Positions 50,640-62,234 are shown, counted from the stretch's first letter. The stretch is 64,000 bases of DNA from Saccopteryx bilineata (GCF_036850765.1 NC_089492.1:98723022-98787021), one strand, 5' to 3'. A program made the numbers and translations. The notes: generated by a model not told the origin, from the letters alone.

Positions 50640-51735
50640 AGTCCAAGTAGGATCTCAGACCCTATCAGGCCTTGGAAAGATGCCCTTCTGAGGGCTCTGG
50701 AATTGTTTGTTTATTTCCATCAATAGCATTACTCATAATTGTACTCCCATGCCTAGCTAGCATAGAACCTGGCAAATGGAAATATTCAATATATGCATAT
50801 ACAATGAATTGATGAAATGCTAACAGGCCCCATAGGAGAAGTGGAGATGGGAGAGCAAGAAGTACAGAGAAGGTGACCCCCCAACAAAGACCCCACAGAA
50901 AATGGAATTCCTGTTACACTGATAACAGTCACAGAGAGGTTTGCAGGGGTATGTGTGATAAAACAGTAAACTCAGCCACTGCTGTCATCCCTAAGATATC
51001 CCCTTCTTATAATGTAACATCTGACCCTGACCCTTTCCTTCCACCTAATAAGTATTAGGACCTGTGCAGAATACCACTTCTGCTCTCTGGAAGCTTACAA
51101 TCTAGAAAGCTAAATAAAGTTTATTTGTTTTAAAAAGTTACAACCCATACAATTCTCCCTCTGCCTATTGCTGAGAAAGTCTTTTCCTGTCCCACATGAG
51201 AAATACACACAGAGCCAGAGGAGGGTCCAGTTGGGTCTACTCAGGGACCTTTTGACCCAGAGACCTCTGCCTAGTGCCCCTCTGGCCTCTCATACCTCTT
51301 CCCCAACCCCTCCCCACCCCGGCTGCCTTAGAAGACTGTCTTTCTCTGTCCCCCTTCCGGGCTAGGGCCTGGTTTCACCCTTTTCAGAGCCCAAACCTGT
51401 GATCTCTCCCCCCACAATCACAGGCACCCCTCATTAGCCTATTCAGAAAGAGGAAGGCCTCTGCCACCAGTGACTGCCACTCTGGCTATTTTACAGAAGA
51501 GCATAGATACCACCTTCCGTCCTCACTTTGCTCCCGTAGCGGGCCGAGGCTCAGCGTTTTACAGAAAAAACCTTTGACCAACAAAGGGCCCAATTTCAAG
51601 TAGGCTGCACACAGGAGGGGCCTGTTATGTAAACCACTCTGGCTGCTTCCCTTTTCTCCCTCAGTCCTCCCCTTGCCTCAGTCCTTTCTCTGGGCTACCA
51701 ACAGCATGTAGTGCAGGGTTTGTCATGCCATTGCT
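50640..51735. other. Intergenic DNA
   Basis: Mostly unique, with a reverse L2 scrap at about 51050-51150 (AATACCACTTCTGCTCTCTG, AAGCTTACAATCTAG). No gene recognised. Confidence 0.5.
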
Positions 51736-51739
51736 AGTC

Positions 51740-52235
51740 AAGGCCTCCTCGTGACTCCCAAGCGAGCCAACATACCTGTCTAGCACTCAGGCCCTCTACA
51801 AACTGGACCTCACCTCCTGCTCCAGCCATTTCTCCCATTACTCCCTTGTACCCACTTGCACCCCACACTCAGTGCCCTAGATGTGCCTCTACGTTTCCTA
51901 CTCTGCACCTCTGTTGATGTAGTTTCATTGCCTTGGGAGGTCCTCCTTACCCATCTCCACCTGGCAAACATCCACCTGCCTTTCAAGGTCCAATTCAAAT
52001 GGCACCTTCTTCCTAAGGCCTTTGTACTCCACTCTAACCTGATATAGCCTCTCTTTCCTCTCTAGCAATTGAATTGTCAGCTTCACTACATTAATGCTTT
52101 ATTTTTTGAATGCCCATTCCTTCTATTCAACTCTAAGCTCTGCAAGGGAAAATTTTGTCTCTTACTCACCTGGTACCTAGCAACTTATTTGACATGTAGT
52201 AGGTGCTCAGTAAATGCAGAGGGGGTGTTTGCTAT
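51740..52235 (+). repeat. L2 LINE 3' region
   Basis: AACTGGACCTCACCTCCTGC, TTTCAAGGTCCAATTCAAAT, GGCACCTTCTTCCTAAGGCC and CATGTAGTAGGTGCTCAGTA follow L2 to its 3' end. Confidence 0.85.
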
Positions 52236-52239
52236 AAGA

Positions 52240-53520
52240 CACAGGTCCAAGGAGGCATGAGCTCCAAAAGACACACAGTATGAATATTCTTTCCATGAGA
52301 TGAAAACACACTGAGCACCTGTTAGGTGCCTTCTGGCCCTGACCCCATCCCTATCAGACTCCTTGCCTCCTCAATCCTCAAGGACCCACTTCTTTAAAAA
52401 TTTTTCTTCTTCCCTCCCTCCCCTCTGCTCTGCCTTTCTCCCTTCCCTTCCTTTCTCTCCCCTACTATTCCACAAAACCCTGGGGCTGCTGCCCACAGAA
52501 CAGTGGAGAGAAAAATATAAGGGCTGAAGGAACCCACCCCCTTCTGAACACTGAGATGAGGAAGTGACTATCAGATGTCACTATCTTGGTCAGTTCCTGT
52601 TTCTGGAGCAACAAGGCCAAAATCAGTTCCTTTTTATTATGAAAAAGTGTAGGGGTTTTGACTTCCAAAATTCCCAGAACCAAGACTGTCACTCTGAGCT
52701 GTCTGTGTCTGTATGAGGCTCTGCCAACGTCTCCCAAGCCTGCTCCTCATGCGTGAGTATTTAAGGTCAGCCTTGAAATTGATACCTCATTCCCTGTCCC
52801 TCCCCAGTTCCACCACCACCCACCCACTGGCCTGTCTGAGGAGGGGCAAGAGCATTAGGACAGGCCTGCCTCTGGCCTCCTATCTGCTCCCAGGGCCTTG
52901 CAGGAGAGTCCCTCTCTCAGCCTAGTCTGGCTACTCAGAAGCCCCTGGAGAGGGTGGAAATTTAAGCTAGTAACTTGGACTGGGAGGCAGTGTGGATCCG
53001 TTTGGGAAGCTTTTTCCCTGTCCTGCTTCCAAGCTTGAAGACATCCCACCGAGTAGTGGCAAATAGCCACTAACTACCATGCTTGCCTCCAGTGTTGGGC
53101 CAATGCACTATCTTCTGTGCCCCAGTCCTATCTGGGATGGGTGGGTAGCACCATTTCATGTGGAATCAAATCCTCCTATGCCCTGGGTGGAGAAAGGAGG
53201 AGGGCCAACATGGGAAGTATTGGAGCTGGAGGTAGATGTTGGGAAGGGTTGAGTAGGGAGACAAGTACATCTCAACTAAGCCAATCTCAGAGACTAAATC
53301 CAGGGTAAGAGAGCAAGAATGGGCTTTGGGTTAAGGTTAGTATCAAGATAAGAAGGTCAGAGTGATTTTGGGGAAGTAATGGTGCCCAACCCTCTGAACT
53401 GGGTGAGAGAGTGTTCTCACCCAGTATGTATATGTAGAGAGCAAAGATTAGAGCTTTCTAGAAGGATCCATATTTGGCCTGCTTTTCTTTTGGTCTCTAC
53501 TTCTGTTTTTACTATGCCCA
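52240..53520. other. Intergenic DNA
   Basis: Unique sequence; no convincing exon or repeat. Confidence 0.5.
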
Positions 53521-53524
53521 TCCA

Positions 53525-53990
53525 ACTCCTTCTTCTTTCATTCATTCATTCAATAACATTTAGGGTCTTTACTCTAAAGCAAGTGCCATACTAGTCAGTA
53601 GTCGAGATAAGATTCCATCACTGATCCTACAAAGTTATTGTCTATTGGGGTGATAAATTTATAAGCAAATATTCATGATCCAGTGTGAAAAGTGAAATAA
53701 TGTATGCTGTAGAAGCAATTGGAGGGTGTAGAAGACAATGAAGACAATGAGGATAGTGGTCAAGGAAGAATTCACAGAAAATGGAAGATATCTGAGCTGC
53801 AAGTGGGACACGCCAGCCAGAGAAGGGAAAGGAGGACTTCCCAGGGTGATGAAAAGCAAAGGCCATAGAGTATAAGTACAAAAGTTCTCAGCAGTAAGAG
53901 TTTTGGAGTAGGGGACAGAGGTAAAGGCCCCTCCGATGTTATTCCTGATTGTGCCAACCATCCCATGAAGTGGAGACTGAAGAAGAGAGA
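53525..53990 (-). repeat. L2 LINE (minus)
   Basis: CTTTCATTCATTCATTCAAT, TTGTCTATTGGGGTGATAAA, GATATCTGAGCTGCAAGTGG and CCATAGAGTATAAGTACAAA follow reverse L2 order loosely. Confidence 0.6.
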
Positions 53991-54390
53991 TCCTGAGTCA
54001 AAGAGCTCCTGTTCTAGCCCCACCAGCCACCCTCCTAGCAGAGGTTACATGGGCCCCAGCCTAGGGTCCTCTATCCATCTTCCCCACCCTCAACCTGATT
54101 ATGTTTTGGTCCTGTCCAGAGTTAGTGAGGGGAGGTTTTCCTAAGCAATGCTGACCCCAAGGAGGTTTTCTATCCCCTCCTCATGCCTCCACACCCTGGA
54201 ACAGTGGGAAATGGCCTTATTACTCAGGCCAAGGTCACTGCTCAGGCAATTCATCTAAGCGGCTCTGTCTCTACCACCCTGCATCCCACTCCCAGAACCT
54301 CATACAGTACCACCTACCCGAAGAGGTGCCAGCTAGATGGACCAGTGTGAGGGGTCAGCCTCTCCCTACAAGCAAAGTCCCTCCCTTGCT
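53991..54390. other. Unique DNA before second CpG island
   Basis: No repeat or gene recognised. Composition rises in GC towards 54.4 kb. Confidence 0.4.
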
Positions 54391-54394
54391 CTCA

Positions 54395-55250
54395 ATGCCT
54401 GTATAAAGACAGGCCAGCACAGCAAGCCACGAAGGCCAGGCCTAAAACAATTGGAGACATCAGTGGCCAGGGCTTTCCAAAGGCTTCGGCTGGGACTAGC
54501 AGAGGCCTCACGACGCTGAGCCTCCGTGGCCTCCTACGCTGGGGCCCACGGGCGCTATGGATGTTCCGCACCATCCCCGAGGCTGAAGGCCTGATGCCTA
54601 AGCAGTAAGAATGCGCGATCGCTCCGCAGGTGGTGGACCGAAACGACGTGAGCCAGAGCCAGGTTAAGGGGCCAGGAGGCTGGCCTGGGCGGAGGAGTCT
54701 GCGGGGGCCTTGGATGTTGGCAGCGGTTGCGTGTGCGCTGCCTGGAAAGGGGTCCCCTGCCGGTGCGGTGCGCGGGGCTGAGAGCTGCGGCAGCCTCCCA
54801 GCGCCCCGCAGCGCCTGCGCACGGTCCCTCGGGCGCCCTCCCCGCCCCGCCCCGCCCGAGGCCCGAGCGAGGCGCCGCGGGAGGAATTCCAGCCATTTCC
54901 TCTGCGCTGCGCGGTATGTAGCCTGCTCGCTGCCCGACCGCAGCGCGGCCCCAGGTGGGGGCCGGCGGCGCAGGCTAGTCCCCAGCCGGGTCTGGCAGCT
55001 GCCCCGGCCTTGCAGTCCTGCTCGGGATTCCCGGCCCGCCGCCCGTCTTCCCGGGCGGCCAAACCGGCCTTTCCAGCAGCCCCGGGCCTGCCTGGCGCCC
55101 CGGACTCGGCTCCTCCGCTCCCCGCTCCGCGCGCCCGCCCTCCCGCCTTCTCTGTCCCCTCCGCGCCCCCCACCCCGGCGACGCGTAGCCCCCTGGAAGT
55201 CCCCAGAATCCGAGTTTGAAACTGAAGTTGGCACTTACTACGTCATCTTG
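54395..55250. promoter_or_regulatory. Second CpG island, candidate orphan promoter
   Basis: Very GC- and CpG-rich from about 54.5 to 55.2 kb, about 43 kb past PKDCC. A TATAAAG lies at 54402-54408 in GCCTGTATAAAGACAGGCC (itself an inverted repeat), which could serve a + strand start near 54430. Frames are open across it: 211 codons on + (54630-55265) and 280 on minus (54392-55234). Both are Arg/Pro/Gly/Ala-rich, as random CpG-island sequence is, with no recognised domain. No EML4 first exon is visible. A lncRNA or unannotated gene promoter is possible. Confidence 0.6.
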
Positions 55251-55390
55251 GGGCAAGCCCCTTAGTCGTCCTAAATCTCAGTTTCTCTTTTTGTGAAATA
55301 GTAACTCTAACAATAGTGCTTCCCCTTGTTCTGCCCTGGGTTAAATGAGAAAAGGAACGTGCTGGACAAAAGCCAACGATGCGTTCTTTT
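55205..55390 (+). repeat. MIR SINE
   Basis: TTGGCACTTACTACGTCATC, TTGGGGCAAGCCCCTTAGTC, AAATCTCAGTTTCTCTTTTT and GGTTAAATGAGAAAAGGAAC are in MIR order. Directly abuts the CpG island. Confidence 0.75.
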
Positions 55391-56610
55391 CTCTAGATAT
55401 CGCTGTCCTTTGTTCTCCTAGACCTTCCCTCCCACCCTGCCACGGCCTCCTCTTCAGTGTGATTTACGGGTGGAGCAGTCCGGGCCGGCTTTACAGGTAG
55501 GCACAGTCGGCGGCTGCCTCCCGCCAGGGCCTGCTCGAGCCTGCTCTCTCGCTGTCTAAAAAATGCCTGAAGGTCCGACGGGAGAGGCTTCTTTAGGATC
55601 AAGCATTGCCCTCGGGGTTCTTGAAAAGCCTAAAGGACAGTTATTAAATTTTTTATGTGTCATTGCAGTCTGAGAGCCACCAAACACGGGGTGGTTAGGG
55701 CAAGTTAGGTTGCGGACCAGGGTGACGGGTAAGCAAACGTGGACATAGGCTGGGCTGAACAGAGGATGGGCCACCACGTGCTCTCTGGCTCCTCTTTCAA
55801 AGTGCAGATCCCCCGGGAGAGAAAACATTCTTTCAGTCTTTAACCCATTGGACGAGCAGCGAGGAAACAGAGAGCCAGAGCCTGGGGCGACTGGGAGGGT
55901 GGAACCCGCTCCCCTCCCCCTACCCACACCTGCCTCACCCACGCCCACGGCTGCCGTAAATGTCACATTAGGTGGGGTTGGAAAGCCCCGTGTTTCACGA
56001 GGCCTAACCACCACCTCCTTGCAGAGGCAGCACGAAAGAGCCGCTGGCTTCGGTGTTCCCCCAACGTGGTCCCTTGTTTTGATTTTGTAACATCCATTCC
56101 AGCGGGGCCCCAACGCCAAGAATCAGCTCTTGCAGCAAGATGTGCCCCCTTCATTCCCCATGCCCGCAACAGCCACAGGCCGCATAAATCCAGGTGGAGA
56201 CAGGTCTAGAAACACAGGTGCTATAAATATCCCAGTCCAGCCGGGAGGCAGCTCCTCCCCACCCACCCCCTTCAGAGCCCAGTACTTCCGGCCATCACAG
56301 CCTGCAGGCAGGTCTCCCTGCTGTGGGAAGGGCGGTCTTCATCTATAACAGAGGCCTGGCTTCCCCTTCCTCACCGGAGATAACCGTGACCGCCCAACCT
56401 GAGGGTTTTCTCTCTACTCATGATGTACCTCCCTCCCAATAGGAGACCGCTCCTTCCCTTTCCTGGTTACCTATTTTTAGAAGGCTTCTCCTAGGGACCC
56501 TATGCTGCGCCAGTTCTCAAGAAAGGCTGACTTCTCTTTGGAGATGGATGAGGGAGGCTGCCTTTGGTTGGAAGGCAACAACCAAAATCAGATTTACAGT
56601 TTAAAATTTT
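55391..56610. other. GC-moderate intergenic DNA
   Basis: No recognised gene. A 187-codon minus frame (55556-56119) has no known motif. GGTGCTATAAATATCCC at 56217-56233 holds a MEF2-type CTATAAATA. Confidence 0.4.
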
Positions 56611-56615
56611 ATTCT

Positions 56616-56770
56616 AGCCCTGGCTAGATAGCTTGGGTGGATAGAGCATCGTCCTCAAGCACAGAGGTTGCCGGTTCGATTTCTGGTCAGGGCACATAAC
56701 ACGAACTGATAGATGTCCCTGCCTCTCCCTTCCTCTCTCTCTAAAATCACTTAAAAATATATAAATAAAT
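56616..56770 (+). mobile_element. tRNA-derived bat SINE (VES/MEG type)
   Basis: Head AGCCCTGGCTAGATAGCTTG, B box GGTTCGATTTC, GGTCAGGGCACATAACAC, short CT body and AT-rich tail. AAAATTTTATTCT and AAAATTTGATTCT (56603-56615 and 56771-56783) flank it. Confidence 0.9.
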
Positions 56771-56783
56771 AAAATTTGATTCT

Positions 56784-57178
56784 AAGTTTTCTTGTAGCAT
56801 TTTTTGTTTAGGGGGAAAAATCAGCTGGAAGCAGAGTAGATCTAAAAGAAAGAAAAGGAAGAAGCTGGGAGTATATAGGCAAAGAGGGCATAGAGCCCAC
56901 TGAAAAGCAGCTTTCCCAGCAGGCTGGTTCCCAGGAGCTCAGTGGGACTTTCTGAGCCTGTGGGCAGCAAGAGACTCCTCTAGGGGAAAAAAGGTTAATG
57001 AAGCTCCATTACCTGCAGCTAAGAATACAAAAATTGTCCCCTAGGAAAGTGAGAGATCTGATGGCTGAGAGAGACGGTAGAAAGAGCAGGTTGGCAGATG
57101 ATGAGTGAAACAGATATGAGTCATCAGTTTTCAAATACATCTGTAAAAATAAGCTTTAACTAAATAAATAAATATCCC
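56784..57178. other. Intergenic DNA
   Basis: Unique sequence between two SINEs; nothing recognised. Confidence 0.5.
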
Positions 57179-57286
57179 TGCTCGGGCCAGATAGCTCAGT
57201 TGGATAGAGCATCATCATCCTGAAGCATAGAGGTTGTTGGTTCAAACCCTGGTCGGGCCACATACAGGAATAGATCGACTTTCCTG

Positions 57287-57347
<61 letters not shown>

Positions 57348-57366
57348 AAAACTCAATAAAATGAAC
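57179..57366 (+). mobile_element. tRNA-derived bat SINE with long CT tract
   Basis: GCTCGGGCCAGATAGCTCAG, GGTTCAAACCCTGGTCGGGC, CACATACAGGAATAG and an expanded (CT)n at 57289-57348. The head has a duplicated ATC (ATCATCATCC). Confidence 0.88.
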
Positions 57367-57436
57367 ATTAAAACAAAATAAATAACTAAGTCCCTGTTTT
57401 AAAATGTAGTGGGTAATCCTTCTAAAAATGAAGTCA

Positions 57437-57630
57437 GCCTGACCTGTGGTGGCACAGTGGATAGGGCTTCAACCTGGAATGCTGAGGTCACAGGTTCAAA
57501 ACTCCATGCTTGCCCAGTCAAGGCACATACAAGAAGCAATTACTACGAGTTGATGCTTCCTGCTCCTACCCCCTTCTCTCTCTCTCTCACCTCCCTCTAA
57601 AAATTCAATAAATAAAATCTTAAAAAAAAA
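57437..57630 (+). mobile_element. tRNA-derived bat SINE with perfect duplication
   Basis: GCCTGACCTGTGGTGGCACA, GGTTCAAAACTCCATGCTTG, GTCAAGGCACATACAAG, CT body and poly-A. AAAATGAAGTCA at 57425-57436 and 57631-57642. Confidence 0.93.
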
Positions 57631-57744
57631 AAAATGAAGTCACATCTGTCTTCCTAAGTGGGGACTTTCTCTTCAGTCACTATGCTAAGGAAATACTTTG
57701 CAACCTCTTTCTCACTGAATCATACTTAGAATGTACTATTAGTT

Positions 57745-57880
57745 TCCCATTTTACTTATGCAGAAACTGAGGGCAGAGAGGCTAATTAACAAGTCCAATG
57801 ACATCCAGCTAGTAGAGGAGAGGTTTGAACCCAAGGATTTGACTCTAATCGTCAGGTGTTGAACCTCTGTTGTGGGATAA
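57745..57880 (-). repeat. MIR fragment (minus)
   Basis: CATTTTACTTATGCAGAAAC, TGAGGGCAGAGAGGCTAATT and GAGGTTTGAACCCAAGG are the reverse MIR core. Confidence 0.8.
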
Positions 57881-58306
57881 TCAACTCTGGTCTCTGACCA
57901 GAGTTGGAAATGACTCCCGTACAGTCTTCAGCTGCCTTTCCCAGTGAGGAAGACCTTCATACAACTCACCTGCTTCAAGCAGATCTGAGTGATTGCTGCC
58001 CCCTTGAACTTGATGGCTTTCCTGCGGGGCCCACACAACCTATCCCAAGATCCCATAGGAGCGGGATTCCAAATGGACAGGATACAAGTCACCAAGGTTA
58101 GAGTCAGCCCTGGACCAGCTCTTCCTGTGTGATTTCAGAACCACAAGGAGCCCCAAGTGGCTTTTTTTTTTTTTAATCAACCATAAAAGTACAATTGTGC
58201 TTAACACAGAACCAGATCTGTGCTTAAATTTATACAGGTCACTGGATCTTGCTTTGGGCCTTGGGCCATGGGCCAAGGTGACCCAAAGATATATTTTGTC
58301 TGACTT
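57881..58306. other. Intergenic DNA
   Basis: Unique; no gene recognised. Confidence 0.45.
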
Positions 58307-58323
58307 CCCTAGCATGTTTTAAA

Positions 58324-58491
58324 TTTTTTATTTATTGATTTTTAGAGAGCAAGAAAGAAGAGCATCAATTTGTTGGTCCACCCACTCATGCACTCATTGG
58401 TTGATTCTTGTATGTGCCCTGACAGAGGATCAAACCCACAACCTTGGCGTATCGGGACGATGCTCTAACAACTGAGCTGCCCGGCCAGGGC
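58324..58491 (-). mobile_element. tRNA-derived bat SINE (VES/MEG type, minus)
   Basis: TTTTTATTTATTGATTTTTA, CAATTTGTTGGTCCACCCAC, TGTGCCCTGACAGAGGATCA, CCACAACCTTGGCG and an end GCTGCCCGGCCAGGGC. CCCTAGCATGTTTTAAA (58307-58323) and CCCTAGCATATGTTTTAAA (58492-58510) flank it. Confidence 0.9.
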
Positions 58492-58510
58492 CCTAGCATA
58501 TGTTTTAAAG

Positions 58511-59778
58511 TTGAGTCAGTTACTAACCATTTAACTTTGGAAGATTACAGGGAAATATCTGGATTTTCTAGCTTCACCCCCAAGATCTGAAGATCTGGCC
58601 ACTCTGACAGGTACTTTGCAGTCACCACAGTGCCAGCCATCTCAGCCCGTCTTTTACTCCCATCCTACTGCTTGGCCCACAGGCATTTGAATTTGCTGAC
58701 CCCCATCTCCCTCACTAAAATGCAGACACTCACTGAAGAGGTAACTATTGTCTTAATTAGTCACATTCCAGTATGGATATTTTTTTCTGAAAGCTGGCTA
58801 AAGGAGATTAATTGAGGTAAGTTAAGTGAGGGTCGGAGAGAAGTAGATCTCTCCCAGATAAGGTGTCAGGCCAAACCAGAGCAGAGAGGAGAATATTTCT
58901 AGGGTCCTAGAAGACCACAAGGTGAGAAATTGGTGTTCAAACAGCTGTCATGAATGTACAACAAAAACATCACCTGTTTCCCAGGAGCTCATCCTTTTAT
59001 TTAACTTTGCAGACACCAAGCTTTTATTAGCATCCTGGGCTCCCTTCCCCAAACCTGCTGGAAGTGCCTTGGGTAGTGTCCAGAAGCAAACCCTGGAGGT
59101 GATTAGAGAGCTGCCGACTCAGGCTATGAGTGAGCCCAAAGGAATGGGTCTGGCTTTGGACCAGGACACAGCTAAGCCCAGAAGAGGAACTGAATGAAGA
59201 TGAGGACCAAGCGATTAACTGGGGTCTGGGCAGCCAGGAACTGAAGCACAAACTCATTCACCAAGATGGTGAGCAGCTGTGTTTTCTGAAATGTGGAATA
59301 CATGAGGGAAAACCGTCTTCCCTGAATTTGGAAGCTTTTCCTGCCAAAGCAGTTTATTGTGTGGGCAGAGATTTGGAAGAGGTTTTGTATGGAGATATGT
59401 AATGGATGAGATGGACTTAGACGGACACTCTGATAGACCTCAGGGCTGCCTCAACCTTCTCTAAATGCACATCTGGGAGGATTTCAGCTCTGTGAATATT
59501 TGAACTCAGATTTTTTTTTTTCTTGGCAGTAGCCTATGTGACAAAAAGAGTAGCCCATGTGTCAACAGAACCCAGGATGTGTACTTTGGGGTGGGGAGGG
59601 GGGTGGATGTGCTGAAGTACTTTTAGGGCTTTTAGAGAAAAGCCCAGTTCAGTAATCAGAGATGGGAAAATCTGTCTGACCTCTTTTAAAGCCAGTGGTA
59701 ACATGGCAAATTCAGAATTGTCACAATTGCTGGAGCATTTCCATCAGCACACAAACATTCTCTTCTCACAATTTAAAA
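58511..59778. other. Intergenic DNA
   Basis: Unique sequence. The frames at 58922-59197 and 59130-59402 overlap and look coding-like for short stretches, but I recognise no protein and no consistent exon borders. Possibly a decayed exon or chance. Confidence 0.35.
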
Positions 59779-59795
59779 AAACAACAAAGCCTTTT

Positions 59796-60168
59796 TTTTT
59801 TTTTTTTTTCATTTTTCCGAAGCTGGAAATGGGGAGACAGTCAGACAGACTCCCGCATGCGCCCGACCGGGATCCACCCGGCATGCCCACCAGGGGGCGA
59901 TGCTCTGCCCCTCTGGGGTGTCGCTCTGTTGCGTCCAGAGCCATTCTAGTGCCTGGGGCAGAGACCACAGAGCCATCCCCAGCGCCCAGGCCATCTTTGC
60001 TCCAATGGATCCTTGCTGCGGGAGGGGAAAGAGAGAAACAGAGAGGAAGGAGAGGGAGAGGGGTGGAGAGGCAAATGGGCGCCTCTCCTGTGTGCCCTGG
60101 CCGGGAATCGAACCCGGGACTCCTGCACGCCAGGCCGACGCTCTACCGCTGAGCCAACCGGCCAGGGC
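59796..60168 (-). mobile_element. Rhin-1-like SINE (minus)
   Basis: T tail, CGAAGCTGGAAATGGGGAGA, CTCF-like CCCACCAGGGGGCGATG (59886-59902), CATCTTTGCTCCAATGGATC, CGGGAATCGAACCCGGGACT and an end CCAACCGGCCAGGGC. CAACAAAGCCTTTT (59782-59795) and CAACAAAACCTTTT (60169-60182) flank it. Confidence 0.96.
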
Positions 60169-60339
60169 CAACAAAACCTTTTAATGACTGCACTTCCCTT
60201 GGCAGCCTTTGTCCCATTTGTTTGTTTCCCTTTAGAGCAAACTTCTCAGAGGAATCATCTATGCTTGCTCTGTCCAGTTCTTCTCCAGTTCTCTCTTAAA
60301 CCAGCCCCAACTCAGGCTTATATGCGTATCACTTCGCAG

Positions 60340-61185
60340 TAACTGTTCTTATCAAAATTACCATGACTTATGTGTTGCTAAATCAAATGGTCAATTCTCA
60401 GTACTCATCTTGTGGATTAATAGTATCTGATGTAATTGACCACATCCTCCTCCTCAAAACACTTTTGTCACTGGGCTTCCAGACATCTCACTCCCTTAGT
60501 TTTCCTCCTACCTCACTACTCCCACTGTCTTGGTATCTTTTTCTGATTCCTCTTTTTTTTTCCCTGACCTCTAAATGTTGAGGTTCACAGTGCTAAGACC
60601 CCAGTCTTCTACTCTTTCTTATGATGATCTCATACAAATACATGATTTTAAATATCATCAGAACCACTTATGACCCACATTTATATCTCTAACCCAGACT
60701 TCATCAGCCCAGACCCTGAACTCTAGACTCATATATTCAACTCAAAACTCAAGATGTTTAAAACTGAACACTTGATATGCTCCCTCAAACTTGATCTACA
60801 TAGAGCCTTTCCTATCCCAGTTAATGGCAACTCTGTTCTTCTAGTTGCTCAGCCAGAAACTGACTCATCCTTGACTCCTGTTTTCCTCTCACATGCAGAT
60901 CAGATTAAGCAGGAATTAACTCTGTCTTCAAAATATTTTATACATTCACAATGCAACCACTTCTCACCTCCTTTATTGCTGCCATCCTAGTCAAAGTCAT
61001 CATTACTCTCACCTGGATCACTGCTGTAGCCTCCTGCCTGTACTCTTGTCTTTGCAGAGCAGCCAGGGTGGTCTTTTACAAATATACCTTAAATCATATG
61101 AGTCCTCTAATCAAAACCCTTCAGTAGCCTCCCTCCCCATTTCTTTTAGGTTAACTTCAACAATTCCTCATCTCTCTCAGTAGAA
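60340..61185 (+). repeat. L2 LINE, reverse-transcriptase region
   Basis: A decayed L2 (CR1-like) ORF2. It shows a TTGACCACATCCTCCTCCTC segment (VDHILLL in translation), the 'LLKTLLSLGF' stretch, a region aligned with the YADD box near 60640-60690 (destroyed by a stop), and the C-terminal 'ISRLDYCNSL'-type region near 61000-61050. Ends in CCTTCAGTAGCCTCCCTCCC. Many stops, so not functional. Confidence 0.8.
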
Positions 61186-61189
61186 AAAC

Positions 61190-61477
61190 CTGTCTTTACC
61201 AGATCTTTAGGGCAGTACCCGGGCCCATTTCATTAGAATTCTGCAGTCACTGGACACAGATGGGTTAACAATTGTCCTTGCTGGGTCCCCACCATGGTCA
61301 CTGTAACAGACCTTCTAGAGGCCATGCCTTCCTTTCCCACAGGGATTGCAGCCTCGAGGCAGACTGCCAAAATATTCTTTCTCCAAAGATGCCAGTGTTA
61401 TGCAAGGAACCTATGCACCCAAGATAAGTCAAGTTAGATGAGGCTCCCAAGACCTTTCAGACATTTTAGTTAGACTG
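61190..61477. other. Unique intergenic DNA
   Basis: No gene or repeat recognised before the hAT element. Its last bases (61478-61485, CCCTGGAG) are the 5' copy of that element's target duplication. Confidence 0.45.
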
Positions 61478-61485
61478 CCCTGGAG

Positions 61486-62234
61486 CAGGGGTCCCCAAAC
61501 TACAGCCCGCGGGCCTCATGCGGCCCCCTGAGGCCATTTATCCGCCCCCACCACACTTCCGGAAGGGGCACCTCTTTTTCAGGGGCACCTCTTTTACTGG
61601 TGGTCAGTGAGAGGAGCACAGTACTGTATGTGGTGGCACCACAAAGCACGGCGTCAATCACATACAGTACTACTTCTGTTTTGATTTTTTTTACTTTAAA
61701 ATAAGATATGTGCAGTGTGCGTAGGGATTTGTTCATAGTTTTTTGTTGTTTTTTTTTTTGTTTTTTTTTTCATCTTTCTGAAGCTGGAAATGGGGAGAGA
61801 CAGTCAGACAGACTCCCGCATGCGCCCGACCGGGATCCACCCGGCACGCCCACCAGGGGCGACGCTCTGCCCACCAGGGGGCGATGCTCTGCCCATCCTG
61901 GGCGTCGCCATGTTGCGACCAGAGCCACTCTAGCGCCTGAGGTAGAGGCCACAGAGCCATCCCCAGCGCCCGGGCCATCTTTGCTCCAATGGAGCCTTGG
62001 CTGCGGGAGGGGAAGAGAGAGACAGAGAGGAAAGTGCGGCGGAGGGGTGGAGAAGCAAATGGGCGCTTCTCCTGTGTGCCCTGGCCGGGAATCGAACCCA
62101 GGTCCTCCACACGCTAGGCCAACACTCTACCGCTGAGCCAACCGGCCAGGGCTGTTCATAGTTTTTTTATAGTCCGGCCCTCCAACGGTCTGAGGGACAG
62201 TGAACGGTCTGTGTAAAAAGTTTGAGGACCCCTG
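61486..62234. mobile_element. OposCharlie3-like nonautonomous hAT, split by a SINE
   Basis: Inverted ends CAGGGGTCCCCAAACTACAG and AAAAGTTTGAGGACCCCTG. The interior includes GCCCGCGGGCCTCATGCGGC and, on the far side of the SINE, GTCCGGCCCTCCAACGG. Perfect 8-bp duplication CCCTGGAG at 61478-61485 and 62235-62242. Without the SINE the element is about 330 bp. Family name is from memory of the OposCharlie3 consensus. Confidence 0.85.
61746..62152 (-). mobile_element. Rhin-1-like SINE (minus) inside the hAT element
   Basis: T-rich tail, GAAGCTGGAAATGGGGAGAG, CCACCAGGGGCGACG and CTCF-like CCACCAGGGGGCGATG (61871-61886), CATCTTTGCTCCAATGGAGC, GGGAATCGAACCCAGG and an end CCAACCGGCCAGGGC. TGTTCATAGTTTTTT is duplicated (61730-61744 and 62153-62167). 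Confidence 0.96.

Noticed and set aside
54392..55234. 280-codon minus-strand frame across the CpG island
   Set aside because: Low-complexity Arg/Gly/Ala-rich composition typical of GC-rich DNA, no domain, no splice or Kozak support. The hydrophobic end alone is not enough.
60754..60990. Coding-like frame
   Set aside because: Part of a dead L2 reverse-transcriptase region, not a host gene.
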